A stretch of DNA of 64,000 nt from NCBI RefSeq assembly GCF_028993615.1, contig NZ_CP118632.1:3534001-3598000 (forward strand), in the 5' to 3' direction. Made by a program: the position numbers and the translations under genes. Below, one piece after another: positions 27,709-36,436 of this stretch (position 1 is its first letter; each line of letters starts with the position of its first letter). The DNA is from Herbaspirillum sp. WKF16 (lineage in GTDB: Bacteria > Pseudomonadota > Gammaproteobacteria > Burkholderiales > Burkholderiaceae_D). Below the pieces are notes generated by a model. It worked only from the letters and a program-made list of their open reading frames with translations, did no database searches and had not been told where the DNA came from.

Positions 27709-29361
27709 ATGTCCATGCTTACTTTCCAGCGCAAACTCTGGCTTCCTCTGGTGGCCAGCCTCACCTGCATCTGCGCCATTTCCGTGCTGCATGTGTTCGA
27801 CGCACGCAAGTTGCGCTATGAGGAACGACAAGCGGACCTGGCCAACGTCGACCAGGCCGCATTGAAGATCGTCGAAGGCTTCGCCGAAGATGCCGGCGCC
27901 GGCAAGATCTCGCTCGACGAGGCCAAGCGCCAGGCGAAATCCGTGTTGAACGACATCCGCTATGGAGAAGACGGCTACATCGCCATCCTGGGCATGGATG
28001 CCACCGCGATTCAGAATCCCGCCCTGCCCCAGAATGACGGCAAGGACATGAGCGGCTTCAAGGACCCGGCCGGCTTCCCGGTCTTTCAGGAGGTGGCGCG
28101 CATGGCCGCCTCGCCTTCCGGCGAGGGCTTCCTGCGCTATCTCTGGGTACGTCCCGGCCAGGAAAAGGTGTCCACCAAGCTGGCGCGTATCGCCAGCTTC
28201 AAGCCCTGGGGCTGGGCGCTGGTCGCCGGCCTGTATGTGGACGATATCGAGGATGCCTTCTATGAGTCGTTGAAGAAGACGGCCGGCATCATGGTGCTGG
28301 TGAGCTTGCTGCTCTCGGCCATCATCGTGGCCGTCAACCGCAGCCTGAACCGGGCGCTGGGCGGCAGCCCTGAGTATGCGGTCGCGGTCGCCATGCAGAT
28401 CGCCGAGCAGGACCTGAGCCAAGCGGTGCGGTTGCGCGAAGGCGATTCCACCAGCCTGCTCTACGCCATGGCCGTCATGCAGCGCAACCTGGCGACGATG
28501 ATCGCAGCCATCCGCGGCAGCGCCGAGACCATCGCCGCCGCCTCTTCACAGATCGCCATCGGCAACCTGGACCTGTCCTCCCGCACCGAGACGCAGGCAA
28601 GTTCGCTGGAAGAAACGGCGGCGTCGATGGAGCAGTTGACCCAGGCCGTGGCCCAGAACGCGCATCACGCGCTGGAGGCCAACCACCTGGCGGTGGCGAC
28701 GGCCGACGTCGCGCACCGGGGCGGCCAGGCCATGCTGAAGGTCAACGGCACCATGCAAGCCATCAATGACAGCGCGGCGCGCATCGAGGCGATCATTTCG
28801 TCCATCGACGGCATCGCCTTCCAGACCAACATCCTGGCCTTGAATGCCGCCGTGGAGGCGGCCCGCGCCGGCGAGCAAGGCCGCGGCTTCGCCGGCGTCG
28901 CGTCCGAAGTGCGCGTATTGGCCCAGCGCAGCGCCGCCGCGGCGAAAGAAATAAAGATCCTGATCGACGACTCCTCGGCCAGCATCGGCGCGGGCGCCAC
29001 CATCGTGGCCGATGCGGGAACAACGATCGATGAGGTGGTGCGCAGCGTCAACGAGGTGGCGACGATGATCTCGGCCATCACCCATTCGTCCAACGAACAG
29101 AAGACCGGCATCGGTCACGTCAACATCGCCATCACCGAGATGGACTCGGTGACCCAGCAGAACGCCGCACTGGTGGAAGAAGCCGCGGCGGCGGCGGCCA
29201 GCCTGCGCGACCAGGCGGCGGCGCTGGCGGAATTGGTCAGTCACTTTCACCTGGCCGACACCGACGCTGCCGCCGACTCGGCGGCCGTCGCCGGCGCCGC
29301 GTCTGTCCACGGGCGACCGCGGCAGTTGGGCAACCGCAAGCCGGCGCTGGCCGGCGCCTGA
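27709..29361 (+). CDS. Methyl-accepting chemotaxis protein with a single-Cache sensor
   Basis: Membrane chemoreceptor of 550 residues. A first transmembrane helix (about 10-28) is followed by a periplasmic sCache_2-type domain (about 35-185), including Y-G-E-D-G-Y-I-A-I and the F-K-P-W-G-W segment. A second transmembrane helix is near 190-212, then a HAMP-like stretch and a long coiled-coil signalling domain. The signalling tip around [23 protein letters not shown] is conserved. Just beyond it, A-V is A-G and the usual E-V-R-N-L reads E-V-R-V-L. Small carboxylates are common sCache_2 ligands, but the ligand here is unknown. ATG 27709 follows a GGGAGA ribosome site. Confidence 0.94.
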   Translation: MSMLTFQRKLWLPLVASLTCICAISVLHVFDARKLRYEERQADLANVDQAALKIVEGFAEDAGAGKISLDEAKRQAKSVLNDIRYGEDGYIAILGMDATAIQNPALPQNDGKDMSGFKDPAGFPVFQEVARMAASPSGEGFLRYLWVRPGQEKVSTKLARIASFKPWGWALVAGLYVDDIEDAFYESLKKTAGIMVLVSLLLSAIIVAVNRSLNRALGGSPEYAVAVAMQIAEQDLSQAVRLREGDSTSLLYAMAVMQRNLATMIAAIRGSAETIAAASSQIAIGNLDLSSRTETQASSLEETAASMEQLTQAVAQNAHHALEANHLAVATADVAHRGGQAMLKVNGTMQAINDSAARIEAIISSIDGIAFQTNILALNAAVEAARAGEQGRGFAGVASEVRVLAQRSAAAAKEIKILIDDSSASIGAGATIVADAGTTIDEVVRSVNEVATMISAITHSSNEQKTGIGHVNIAITEMDSVTQQNAALVEEAAAAAASLRDQAAALAELVSHFHLADTDAAADSAAVAGAASVHGRPRQLGNRKPALAGA

Positions 29362-29382
29362 GCGGGAACTTGCCCGCGCCGG

Positions 29383-30309
29383 CTATTGCCTGGTAGGCAG
29401 CGTGCCGGCCAAGTGCTTCTCGAGCATGTCGACGAAGGCCTGCACCTTCGGCGCCCCCTCCCGGCTCGGCGGATACATGGCGTAGATGCCCACATCCATG
29501 GGTCCGGGATTGGCCTCATACTCCTGAAGGGCCCACACAAGACGTCCGCCCCTGACATCGTCCATGACCAGCCAATCCGGAAGCATCGCTATCCCATGGC
29601 CCGCCAGGCAAGCCTGGCGCAGCATTTCCGAGTTGTTGACGCACAGCGAACCTTTGACGTCCACGATGTCCACCGCGCCGCCCGCATCGGCATTCAGGCA
29701 GAACCGCCACTGTTGCCGGCCGTCGCCGTACGCGAAGACCAGGCAGTCGTGCCGTTGCAGCTCGGCCGGGGTGCGCGGCATCCCGACAGCGGAAAAATAA
29801 TCGGGGCTGGCGCAAATGACCCGGCGCTGGCCGGCCAGCCGTCGGGAAATCAGGTTGGACTGCGTTCCCGGCGCGCCGATGCGTATGGCGACATCGATGG
29901 AGTCCTCCGCCAGGTTGCTGATGCCGTCGGTCAGGTCGAGATAGACCGAGAGCTTGGGATACAGGCTTTGCAGCTCGAACAAGGCCGGCGCGATATAGCG
30001 CGTGCTGAAGGTCACCGGCGCGGAGACCTTGAGGCGTCCTTGCGGAATGCCCTCTTGCGAGGCCGAGCTCTCCGCCTCCTCGGTTTGCTCCAGGATGGTC
30101 AGCACGCTGTCGTAGTAGAGGCGACCGCTGTCCGTGAGCGTGACGGTGCGTGTCGAGCGATTGAGCAATCTTGCGCCGATGCGCTTCTCCAATGCGTCGA
30201 TCAGCCGCACCACCGACGACGGGGCGATGCCCAGGGTGCGCGCGGCGGCGGAAAAGCCGCCGGCGCCGGCGACGACGGCAAATGCCTTCAATTCTGAAAA
30301 CCTGTCCAT
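29383..30309 (-). CDS. LysR family transcriptional regulator
   Basis: Regulator of 308 residues, a paralogue of the LysR at 22917. Both begin M-x-K/R-F with A-V-A-x-x-x-G-F-S-A-A-A-R and share the effector-domain motif P-V-T-F-S-T. Helix-turn-helix in residues 1-60, effector domain about 90-300. It lies downstream of the FAD monooxygenase gene on the same strand but is separated from it by a terminator, so it is transcribed on its own. A T-N11-A palindrome lies 18 bp upstream of the start. The target is probably itself and the neighbouring monooxygenase. Confidence 0.9.
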   Translation of the reverse strand: MDRFSELKAFAVVAGAGGFSAAARTLGIAPSSVVRLIDALEKRIGARLLNRSTRTVTLTDSGRLYYDSVLTILEQTEEAESSASQEGIPQGRLKVSAPVTFSTRYIAPALFELQSLYPKLSVYLDLTDGISNLAEDSIDVAIRIGAPGTQSNLISRRLAGQRRVICASPDYFSAVGMPRTPAELQRHDCLVFAYGDGRQQWRFCLNADAGGAVDIVDVKGSLCVNNSEMLRQACLAGHGIAMLPDWLVMDDVRGGRLVWALQEYEANPGPMDVGIYAMYPPSREGAPKVQAFVDMLEKHLAGTLPTRQ

Positions 30310-30327
30310 AACGGTCGCGCACCTTTT

Positions 30328-30340
30328 TTGAATTGTTCAA
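30328..30340. promoter_or_regulatory. LysR-type T-N11-A palindrome
   Basis: TTGAA-TTG-TTCAA, a perfect 5-3-5 palindrome, lies 18 bp upstream of the LysR start at 30309. Its position mirrors that of the palindrome upstream of the paralogous LysR at 22917, although the half-site bases differ. Confidence 0.5.
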
Positions 30341-30443
30341 GCACAAGCCGATAAAACCCAGGGCCATCACGATCCCCCCCCGGGGCGCCCCTCATTTTAC
30401 CGGCATGCCCGGAGGCGCGCGCGCGGCCGATTTGCCCGGGCAT

Positions 30444-30474
30444 GAAAACGCCCGCAAGAGGCGGGCGATGTTTT
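30444..30474 (-). terminator. Terminator after the FAD monooxygenase gene
   Basis: CGCCCGC (30449-30455) pairs with GCGGGCG (30461-30467) around a 5-nt loop. On the minus strand it is followed by TTTT, about 100 bp after the monooxygenase stop. Confidence 0.7.
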
Positions 30475-30568
30475 CCGGAGAACGGTGATGCACAAGATCA
30501 GCCCGGCCTGAGGTTCCGGCGCTTGCATTGAAACTGCATCGACCTTTGAGCCGATGTCGTCGATGCAG

Positions 30569-31744
30569 TCATGGATGGTGGAAAAGCAATACCTTGCCCG
30601 CCTCGATACCCTGTCGCATCAGGTGTTTTCCGAAAGCGACCTGGCCCGGCTCCCACTGCGCCAGCGCGCCGTCGATATCGTCGGGATGGGCCTGGAGAGC
30701 GTCGGCCAGCGCCAGCGCATTGGCCGCCGCCTTCAATGTGCTGGCGGCGGTATGCGGCCGCGGTATGGACGCCGCGTCGCCGAGGATGACCACACGGCCC
30801 GCTGTCATCCGGTCGACGGCCAAGTCGCGGATGGCTTGGACGAAGGGTTCGCGGGTCACCTGCACGACATGGCGGAAGGCGGGCGGCAACAGCGCCGTCG
30901 CCTCCTCTCGCAGATGTTGTATCCACACGGTGGCGAGCATGCCTTCCGGCACGGAATAGGCGCGACGCTTTCCTTCCCTGTCGGTCATCGCACCGGCCAG
31001 CATCTCCGGGGCGGCGACGCGGTACCAGACCCAGTTGTAGAACCGGTGTCCTGGCCAGACATTGTTGTTCTCGCCCGGAACCAGGTAACCAAGGATATGC
31101 GACCCGGTATTGCTCGCAAACCCGAAGTCGCCGTGCAGCGCCTCGCGCGTGGATTCGGGCATCGATGCTTCCGGCACCAGGCCGCGCCATGCGAGATAGC
31201 CGGCGTAGGCGGGCAGCTGATCGGGCCAGAATTGCCGCCGCACAGTCGAATTACCGCCGTCGGCGCCGACCAGCAAGTCGCCCGTTTCGCGGGAGCCGTC
31301 CTCGAATATGGCCGTGACCGTCCGGGCGCCCTCGTCCTGCTCGACGTGCGAGAGTACTTTCCCCTGATGATAGTGCCCGAGTCCGAAGGACGATTTCAGT
31401 GTGGTGTAGATCAGGGACCAGGAGGTCTGGGTCTGGGGCGCGCGGCGCTTGATGCGAATCGTCCCATCCGGATTGAGCACGGTCCGATGCGCGGAACGCA
31501 CTCCCAGCGCGGTGGCGCCGATATCCACGCCAATGCGCCTGAATACCTCGACCACGTCCGGCTGCAATACGATGCCGCCGCCCCTGCTGTCCAGGTCGCC
31601 GGCCGAGCGCTCATAGATGTCGACGTCCCATCCGACGTGGCGCAGCATGTTCCCGGCAAACAGGCCGCCGAGGGATCCGCCGATCACGATGGCGCGCGGG
31701 CGGCGCGCATGGCTGTCGGCGCAAGAGAGTGTGTGAGTGTTCAT
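30569..31744 (-). CDS. FAD-dependent monooxygenase (aromatic hydroxylase type)
   Basis: Flavoprotein of 391 residues of the group A (PHBH-like) hydroxylases. The N-terminal dinucleotide-binding motif is I-G-G-S-L-G-G-L, followed by Y-E-R at the second strand. The central G-A-D-G motif reads L-V-G-A-D-G-G-N-S. The C-terminal FAD motif is V-V-I-L-G-D-A-A-S-I-P-R-P-H, close to the usual G-D-A-A-H. It resembles 2,6-dihydroxypyridine or salicylate hydroxylase-type proteins; the substrate cannot be named. ATG 31744 places the Rossmann motif near residue 25; longer in-frame starts would run through the upstream palindrome. It is preceded by the motif at 31824-31838. Confidence 0.88.
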   Translation of the reverse strand: MNTHTLSCADSHARRPRAIVIGGSLGGLFAGNMLRHVGWDVDIYERSAGDLDSRGGGIVLQPDVVEVFRRIGVDIGATALGVRSAHRTVLNPDGTIRIKRRAPQTQTSWSLIYTTLKSSFGLGHYHQGKVLSHVEQDEGARTVTAIFEDGSRETGDLLVGADGGNSTVRRQFWPDQLPAYAGYLAWRGLVPEASMPESTREALHGDFGFASNTGSHILGYLVPGENNNVWPGHRFYNWVWYRVAAPEMLAGAMTDREGKRRAYSVPEGMLATVWIQHLREEATALLPPAFRHVVQVTREPFVQAIRDLAVDRMTAGRVVILGDAASIPRPHTAASTLKAAANALALADALQAHPDDIDGALAQWEPGQVAFGKHLMRQGIEAGKVLLFHHP

Positions 31745-31823
31745 TGCGATACCGCTGGTTGGAATGCCACCACTATGACGCCCCGCGCCTGAACTGATAA
31801 TACGAGCGAAATCGCAAGCGCCT

Positions 31824-31838
31824 TTGCGTGGAACGCAA
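31824..31838. promoter_or_regulatory. T-N11-A palindrome upstream of the FAD monooxygenase
   Basis: TTGCGT-GGA-ACGCAA has the same half-sites as the box at 23867-23881, located 80 bp upstream of the monooxygenase start. The remaining spacer to 32047 has no gene. An imperfect third copy is at 32570-32584. Confidence 0.55.
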
Positions 31839-32047
31839 TGCATCGGTATCGCTGCACACCCGTTGCAACTGTCATCGTCAAAACGGCCTACGCCACACGT
31901 GGCCGTCCTCCCACAGTCTGGGAAGAGGCGTCGCCCGCCCACCGATTTCCCTAAAGAAATTTTCAGACGGCCCGTGCGCCGGCGCCGGAATTTCGCTAAA
32001 TTAAATGCCCTGCGCTGAATTGGAACCGACATCACAGGGGGATGATG

Positions 32048-32452
32048 ATGAAAAATACCGAGCAGCATTTTCTCGTCGTGGACGACATGGCCACGATGCG
32101 TCGCGTGGTCATGGGGCTGCTGAAGGAACTCGAATACGTCAACATGACCGACGCCGACGACGGCTCGGCCGGATGGAAGATTCTTGAGGGAGCGACCGCT
32201 CCGGTCACCTTCGTGATCACCGACTGGAACATGCCGGTCATGGACGGCATCGCGCTGCTCAAGAAGATCAGGTCGACGCCCAAGCTGGCCGACCTGCCCG
32301 TGCTCGTGATCACTGCCGAAGCCAAGAAAGAGAACGTCATCACCGCCGCCCAGGCCGGCGCCGACGGCTATATCGTCAAGCCATTCAATGCGGCGACGCT
32401 CAACGACAAGATCACCAGGATCCTGGCGCGCCGCGCGCGGCCGGCGAACTGA
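32048..32452 (+). CDS. cheY: CheY-like response regulator
   Basis: Stand-alone receiver domain of 134 residues. Acidic pocket D12-D13, phosphoacceptor D59 in D-W-N-M-P-V-M-D-G, T89 and K111 match E. coli CheY (D57-W-N-M-P, T87, K109) with a constant offset of two. This suggests a true flagellar-switch CheY and not an output-domain response regulator. Three ATGs stand in a row at 32042, 32045 and 32048; the last is chosen since AGGGGG ends at 32041 and gives a spacing of 6. It is 2.7 kb from the chemoreceptor gene and isolated from any che operon in this window. Confidence 0.9.
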   Translation: MKNTEQHFLVVDDMATMRRVVMGLLKELEYVNMTDADDGSAGWKILEGATAPVTFVITDWNMPVMDGIALLKKIRSTPKLADLPVLVITAEAKKENVITAAQAGADGYIVKPFNAATLNDKITRILARRARPAN

Positions 32453-32822
32453 GTCGCCGCCGGCGGCGGCGAGCTGATCTGGACGACCGCCATGTCCGGC
32501 TCACTCGGGATGGCGCGCGCACCAGGCGCCGCCATCGAACTGACACTACTGCCAAAGCCGCCACGGCCTTTGCGTGGGACGCGACACGTCGGCATCGGGC
32601 GCCCACCTCTTCCTGGTTTCCACATCCAACCAAAAGCAAACAGAACTAAATCAAGAAGCGCGCGATAAATCGCGTGAGGCGCCCGTCTGGCGGCTGGCAA
32701 GCGCCCGCCGCTCCTATACTCGGCACGGCTGCAGCCGCGCCATCGTCACTTCGCGCGCATCGTGCGCAGCCTCCCTCAATCCCGCCGGCGTTCCCGGCTC
32801 CGTTTACAGGAAGGATGTCCTC
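32453..32822. other. Non-coding leader region of aqpZ
   Basis: No gene seen. A GC hairpin (TCGCCGCC/GGCGGCGA) starts right at the cheY stop, without a T-run. An imperfect copy of the LysR-type box, TTGCGT-GGG-ACGCGA, is at 32570-32584. A ribosome site AGGAAGGA at about 32808 belongs to aqpZ. Confidence 0.45.
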
Positions 32823-33524
32823 ATGAACCTGAGCAAGAAACTCACAGCCGAGGCGCTGGGTACGTTTTGGCTGGTGCTGGGCGGCACCGGCAGCGCGGTG
32901 CTGGCGGCCGCATTTCCCGCCCTCGGCATCGGCTTCGCTGGCGTCTCGCTGGCTTTCGGCCTGACGATTCTGACCGGGGCCTACGCCTTCGGGCATATCT
33001 CCGGCGGCCACTTCAACCCGGCCGTCACCATCGGCCTGGCGACGGCGCGGCGCTTCCCGCTCATCGACGCGGTCCCGTACATCGTGGCGCAACTGCTCGG
33101 CGCCGTGGCCGCCAGCGCGCTGCTCTCCTGCATCGCCGGCGGACAGCCGGGCTTCGACCTCGCCGCCGGCGGTTTGGGAGCGAACGGCTACGGCGCGCAT
33201 TCGCCCGGCCATTTCTCCTTGCTCGCGGCCTTCCTGGCCGAGGCGACGCTGAGCTTCGTGTTCCTGCTGGTGATCCTCGGCGCGACACGTCCCCAGGCGC
33301 CGGCCGGTTTCGCGCCGATCGCCATCGGCCTGTGCCTGACGCTGATCCACCTCATATCGATTCCCGTGACCAACACCTCGGTCAATCCGGCCCGCTCGAC
33401 CGCGCCGGCGCTGTTCGTGGGCGGCTGGGCGATTGAGCAGCTCTGGCTGTTCTGGGCCGCGCCCGTGGCGGGGGCGCTGGCCGCCGGACTGCTGCATCCG
33501 TTGCTCTGCGAAAAAGAGCAGTGA
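32823..33524 (+). CDS. aqpZ: Aquaporin Z
   Basis: Water channel of the inner membrane, 233 residues with six helices. The two pore loops carry N65-P-A and N188-P-A-R. The selectivity-filter residues F45, H176, T185 and R191 match E. coli AqpZ (F43, H174, T183, R189) with a constant offset of two. This supports a water-selective channel and not a glycerol facilitator. ATG 32823 has an AGGAAGGA ribosome site. A strong bidirectional terminator follows. Confidence 0.95.
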   Translation: MNLSKKLTAEALGTFWLVLGGTGSAVLAAAFPALGIGFAGVSLAFGLTILTGAYAFGHISGGHFNPAVTIGLATARRFPLIDAVPYIVAQLLGAVAASALLSCIAGGQPGFDLAAGGLGANGYGAHSPGHFSLLAAFLAEATLSFVFLLVILGATRPQAPAGFAPIAIGLCLTLIHLISIPVTNTSVNPARSTAPALFVGGWAIEQLWLFWAAPVAGALAAGLLHPLLCEKEQ

Positions 33525-33550
33525 AGCGCCCGCGCCGGCAAGCCTTGAAA

Positions 33551-33585
33551 TGAAAAACGGCGAGCATGGCTCGCCGTTTTTTTTC
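33551..33585. terminator. Bidirectional terminator between aqpZ and the efflux genes
   Basis: AAAACGGCGAGC (33554-33565) pairs with GCTCGCCGTTTT (33569-33580) around ATG, with an A-run before and eight T after. It serves both convergent units. Confidence 0.92.
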
Positions 33586-33597
33586 GCCCGCAGGTGT

Positions 33598-35055
33598 TCA
33601 GGGAGCCGTCGTCCCGTTGCCCGGCGCATTGTCATGCCAGCCGCCGCCCAGCGCCTTGTACAGCGAAACCGTGCCCTGCAGGCGCTGCAGCTTGATCTGG
33701 CCCAGCTGGTTCTGCGCCTCCGACAAGGTGCGCTGGGTGTCCAGCACCACCATCAGGTCCTCGGCGCCGGCGCGGTAGCGGATCTCCGAGAGCTCGAAGG
33801 CGAAGCGGGCCTGGTCGACCTCGCCGTTCTTCAGGCGATAGCGCTCTTCCAGGCTGCGGATCGCGCCCAGCGCCTTTTCCACCTCGGACAGCGAGTTGAT
33901 CACGCGCTGCTGGTAGACCTGCACCAGCTCCTCCTTCTGCGCGATGGCGAGGTCGCGCTGGTTGCGCAGGCGGCCGCCGTCGAAGATCGGCGCGATCAGG
34001 CCGGTCCCGATGCTGGCGAACAGGTTGGGGCCGTCGAACAGCGACAGCAGCGCGCTGCTCTGGGCGCCGGTGGAGCCGGTCAGGCTGATGCTGGGGAACA
34101 GCGCGGCGCGGGCCACCGCGACGTTGGCGTTGGCCGCGGCCAGGTTGGCCTCGGCGCGGCGGATGTCGGGACGGCGCGTGAGCAGCTCGGAAGGCAGGCC
34201 GGCCGAGATGCGCGGCATCTGGATCTGCGCCAGCCCCTTCTCCTGCACCATGAAATTCTGCGGCGGACGGCCGAGCAGGATGGCCAGCGCGGTCTGCGCG
34301 TCCTGCTCCTGCTGCCGCAGGTCGGGGATCAGCTGCTTCTGGTTGGCCAGCGCCGAGCGCTGGCGCGCCAGGTCCAGCGGCGAGGCGGAACCGGCGCGGC
34401 TCTGCGCTTCGACCAGCTTGAGCACGCGCTCGGCGTTGCTGACGTTCTGGCGCGCGATCTCAAGGCGGTCGCGCAGCGACAGCACCTGCAGGTAAGTGGA
34501 GACGATGCCGCTGGTCACCGTCAACGCCACCGTCTCGCGGTCGTAGCGGTTGGCGCGCAGCGTGGCTTCGGCGGCATCGACGCCGGCGCGGTTCTTGCCC
34601 CAGAAGTCGATTTCGTAGCTGACCTGCAGCGTGGCGTTGGCCGAATTGGATGCGGTGCCGCCGGAGATCGGCAGGTCGCGCGCGGCGTTGGCGGTCAGCC
34701 CGACATTGGGCAGCAGCGGCGCGCCGGCGATGCGCGCCTGCGCCTCGGCCTGGCGCACCCGCGAGAACGCCGCGGCGATCTCGAAGTTGTTGCGCTGGCC
34801 TTCGTCCACCAGCGTCGACAGCTCATTGCTGCCGAACTGCTTCCACCAGTCCGAGTCGGGCCACAGCTGTTCGGCGTGGGCGACATCGGCCAGCGCGCCG
34901 CCGGCCCATTTGTCGGGCACCTGCATGGCGGTGATCGGATCGCTCTCGACCTCGCGCGTGGCGCAGCCGGCCAGCGCCAGCGCGGCCGACAACGCCAGCG
35001 CCAGATGCCTGGCGGCGAGCCTTGAGCTTGATGTGCGTGGACGGCTGAGGGTCAT
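33598..35055 (-). CDS. Outer-membrane efflux factor, NodT/OprM family lipoprotein
   Basis: TolC-type trimeric outer-membrane channel of 485 residues. The signal peptide ends with the lipobox L-A-L-A-G-C (cysteine near residue 30), so it is lipid-anchored like OprM. Two repeats of the OEP domain follow, with long coiled-coil helices and the S-L-T-G-S-T-G conserved segment. ATG 35055 starts the signal peptide; the upstream in-frame ATG at 35103 adds 16 residues without signal character. It lies 94 bp downstream of a MacA-like adaptor on the same strand, so the two should be co-expressed. No inner-membrane pump gene is present between them or next to them. Confidence 0.92.
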   Translation of the reverse strand: MTLSRPRTSSSRLAARHLALALSAALALAGCATREVESDPITAMQVPDKWAGGALADVAHAEQLWPDSDWWKQFGSNELSTLVDEGQRNNFEIAAAFSRVRQAEAQARIAGAPLLPNVGLTANAARDLPISGGTASNSANATLQVSYEIDFWGKNRAGVDAAEATLRANRYDRETVALTVTSGIVSTYLQVLSLRDRLEIARQNVSNAERVLKLVEAQSRAGSASPLDLARQRSALANQKQLIPDLRQQEQDAQTALAILLGRPPQNFMVQEKGLAQIQMPRISAGLPSELLTRRPDIRRAEANLAAANANVAVARAALFPSISLTGSTGAQSSALLSLFDGPNLFASIGTGLIAPIFDGGRLRNQRDLAIAQKEELVQVYQQRVINSLSEVEKALGAIRSLEERYRLKNGEVDQARFAFELSEIRYRAGAEDLMVVLDTQRTLSEAQNQLGQIKLQRLQGTVSLYKALGGGWHDNAPGNGTTAP

Positions 35056-35149
35056 GTTGGCTTGGTAGGAACTGGAATACGGAGCATCCCCGCAGACCTC
35101 CATTTTAAAGAATTCGGCCGAGCCGGCATTGGGCCGATTATTGGATCGA

Positions 35150-36349
35150 TTATTGGGCCGGCGCGGCCGGCGCCGGCGGGTTGGCCGGCAGCAGCACCTG
35201 CTCGCCTGCCTTCAGGCCCGACAGCACCTGGGCGCGCTCGCCGTCGCGAATGCCGATCTTGATCCGGCGCGCCTCCAGCTTGCCGCCCTCGGCCACCACC
35301 TTCACGCCCTGGGTGCCGTCCAGCCCCGGCTTGGTCACCAGCGAGAGCGGAATGGTCAGCGCATGCTCCACCCGCGCCAGCACGAAGTAGACGTCAGCCG
35401 TCATGCCGCTCATCAGTTCGCGACTGGGGTTGGCCACATCGAACAGCACCGTGTAGAAGGCCTTCTTGCCGTGGCGGCCGGAATCGTCGGTGGGCAGCAG
35501 CATGATCTGGCGCAGCTTGCCGCTCCAGCGCTTGCCGGGGTAGCCGGGCGTGGTGAAGTAGGCGGTCATGCCCTTCTGCAGGCGCGTGACATCTTCCTCG
35601 GCCACCGGCACCTGCACCGTCATGCGCGACAGGTCGGCAATGCGCATCAGCGCTTCCTGGCTGGCGCCGACCATCTGGCCGGGGCGCGCGTTCATGGTGA
35701 CGATGGTGCCGCCCACCGGCGCCTCGATGCGGTTCTGCTTCTGGATCGCCTCGTCGTCCCGGATGCCGGCCTCGGTCTGCTGGATCTGCGCGTTGGTGGC
35801 GTCCACCCGCGCGGCCGCCGCGTACATGTTCATGCGCGAGGACTCGTAGGATTCCTCGCGGGTGGCGTTCTCGGCCTTCAACTGGGTCTGGCGCTGGAAC
35901 TGCAGCTGGGCGAAATCGAGCTGGGCGTTCTGCCCGGCCAGCTCGGCCTTCAGGCGCGCCAGCTGGGCGCGGTTGTTTTCGATGCGGCCGTTCTGCACGG
36001 CCGGCGAGATCGTCACCAGGAGCTTGCCGGCCTTGACCGTCTCGCCGATGGCCACGTCGACGTCGGCAATCTGCCCGGCGACCTTGGCGCCCACGTCCAC
36101 GTAGTTCTGCGCCACCACGTTGCCGGTGGCGTTGACCACCTGTTCGATGTCGGCCGTCTCGACCTTCACCGTTTCCAGCTTGAGCGCCACCGGCTTGGGT
36201 GGCGGCGTCGCCGGGCGGGTCTGCCAGAACGCCACGCCGCCGGCGACCAGCGCCGCCAGCAGCGCGCCGCCGGCCAGCGCGGCCTTGCGCGAGGCGGTGT
36301 GCGCAGCCGCGGGCTGCCGTGGTGGAGTGGTGTCGTGTTGCTCGCTCAT
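35150..36349 (-). CDS. Periplasmic adaptor subunit of an efflux pump, MacA-like
   Basis: Membrane-fusion protein of 399 residues. An N-terminal transmembrane anchor (about 25-45) is followed by a lipoyl-like half motif, a long alpha-hairpin coiled coil (about 95-185), the second lipoyl half at I-E-A-P-V-G-G-T-I-V-T-M-N, and beta-barrel and membrane-proximal domains. The R-P-G-Q-M-V and I-A-D-L-S-x-M-T-V segments are typical of MacA, which works with the ABC pump MacB and TolC. Here it is followed directly by an OprM-type channel and no macB. It may use a pump encoded elsewhere. ATG 36349 is chosen over an in-frame ATG seven codons upstream; neither ribosome site is strong. Confidence 0.9.
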   Translation of the reverse strand: MSEQHDTTPPRQPAAAHTASRKAALAGGALLAALVAGGVAFWQTRPATPPPKPVALKLETVKVETADIEQVVNATGNVVAQNYVDVGAKVAGQIADVDVAIGETVKAGKLLVTISPAVQNGRIENNRAQLARLKAELAGQNAQLDFAQLQFQRQTQLKAENATREESYESSRMNMYAAAARVDATNAQIQQTEAGIRDDEAIQKQNRIEAPVGGTIVTMNARPGQMVGASQEALMRIADLSRMTVQVPVAEEDVTRLQKGMTAYFTTPGYPGKRWSGKLRQIMLLPTDDSGRHGKKAFYTVLFDVANPSRELMSGMTADVYFVLARVEHALTIPLSLVTKPGLDGTQGVKVVAEGGKLEARRIKIGIRDGERAQVLSGLKAGEQVLLPANPPAPAAPAQ

Positions 36350-36384
36350 GGTCGCTTGCGTGGTCGGCAATATGATTTCAGAAA

Positions 36385-36411
36385 ATGATGACGGCCGGAT
36401 TACTCCGGCCG
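36385..36411 (-). terminator. Possible weak terminator after opgH
   Basis: CGGCCGGA (36392-36399) pairs with TCCGGCCG (36404-36411) around TTAC. On the minus strand it is followed by TCATTTTCT. It lies between opgH and the adaptor gene and may only attenuate read-through. Confidence 0.5.
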
Positions 36412-36436
36412 CGCAGGCAAGACGGCGCCGCCTCCC

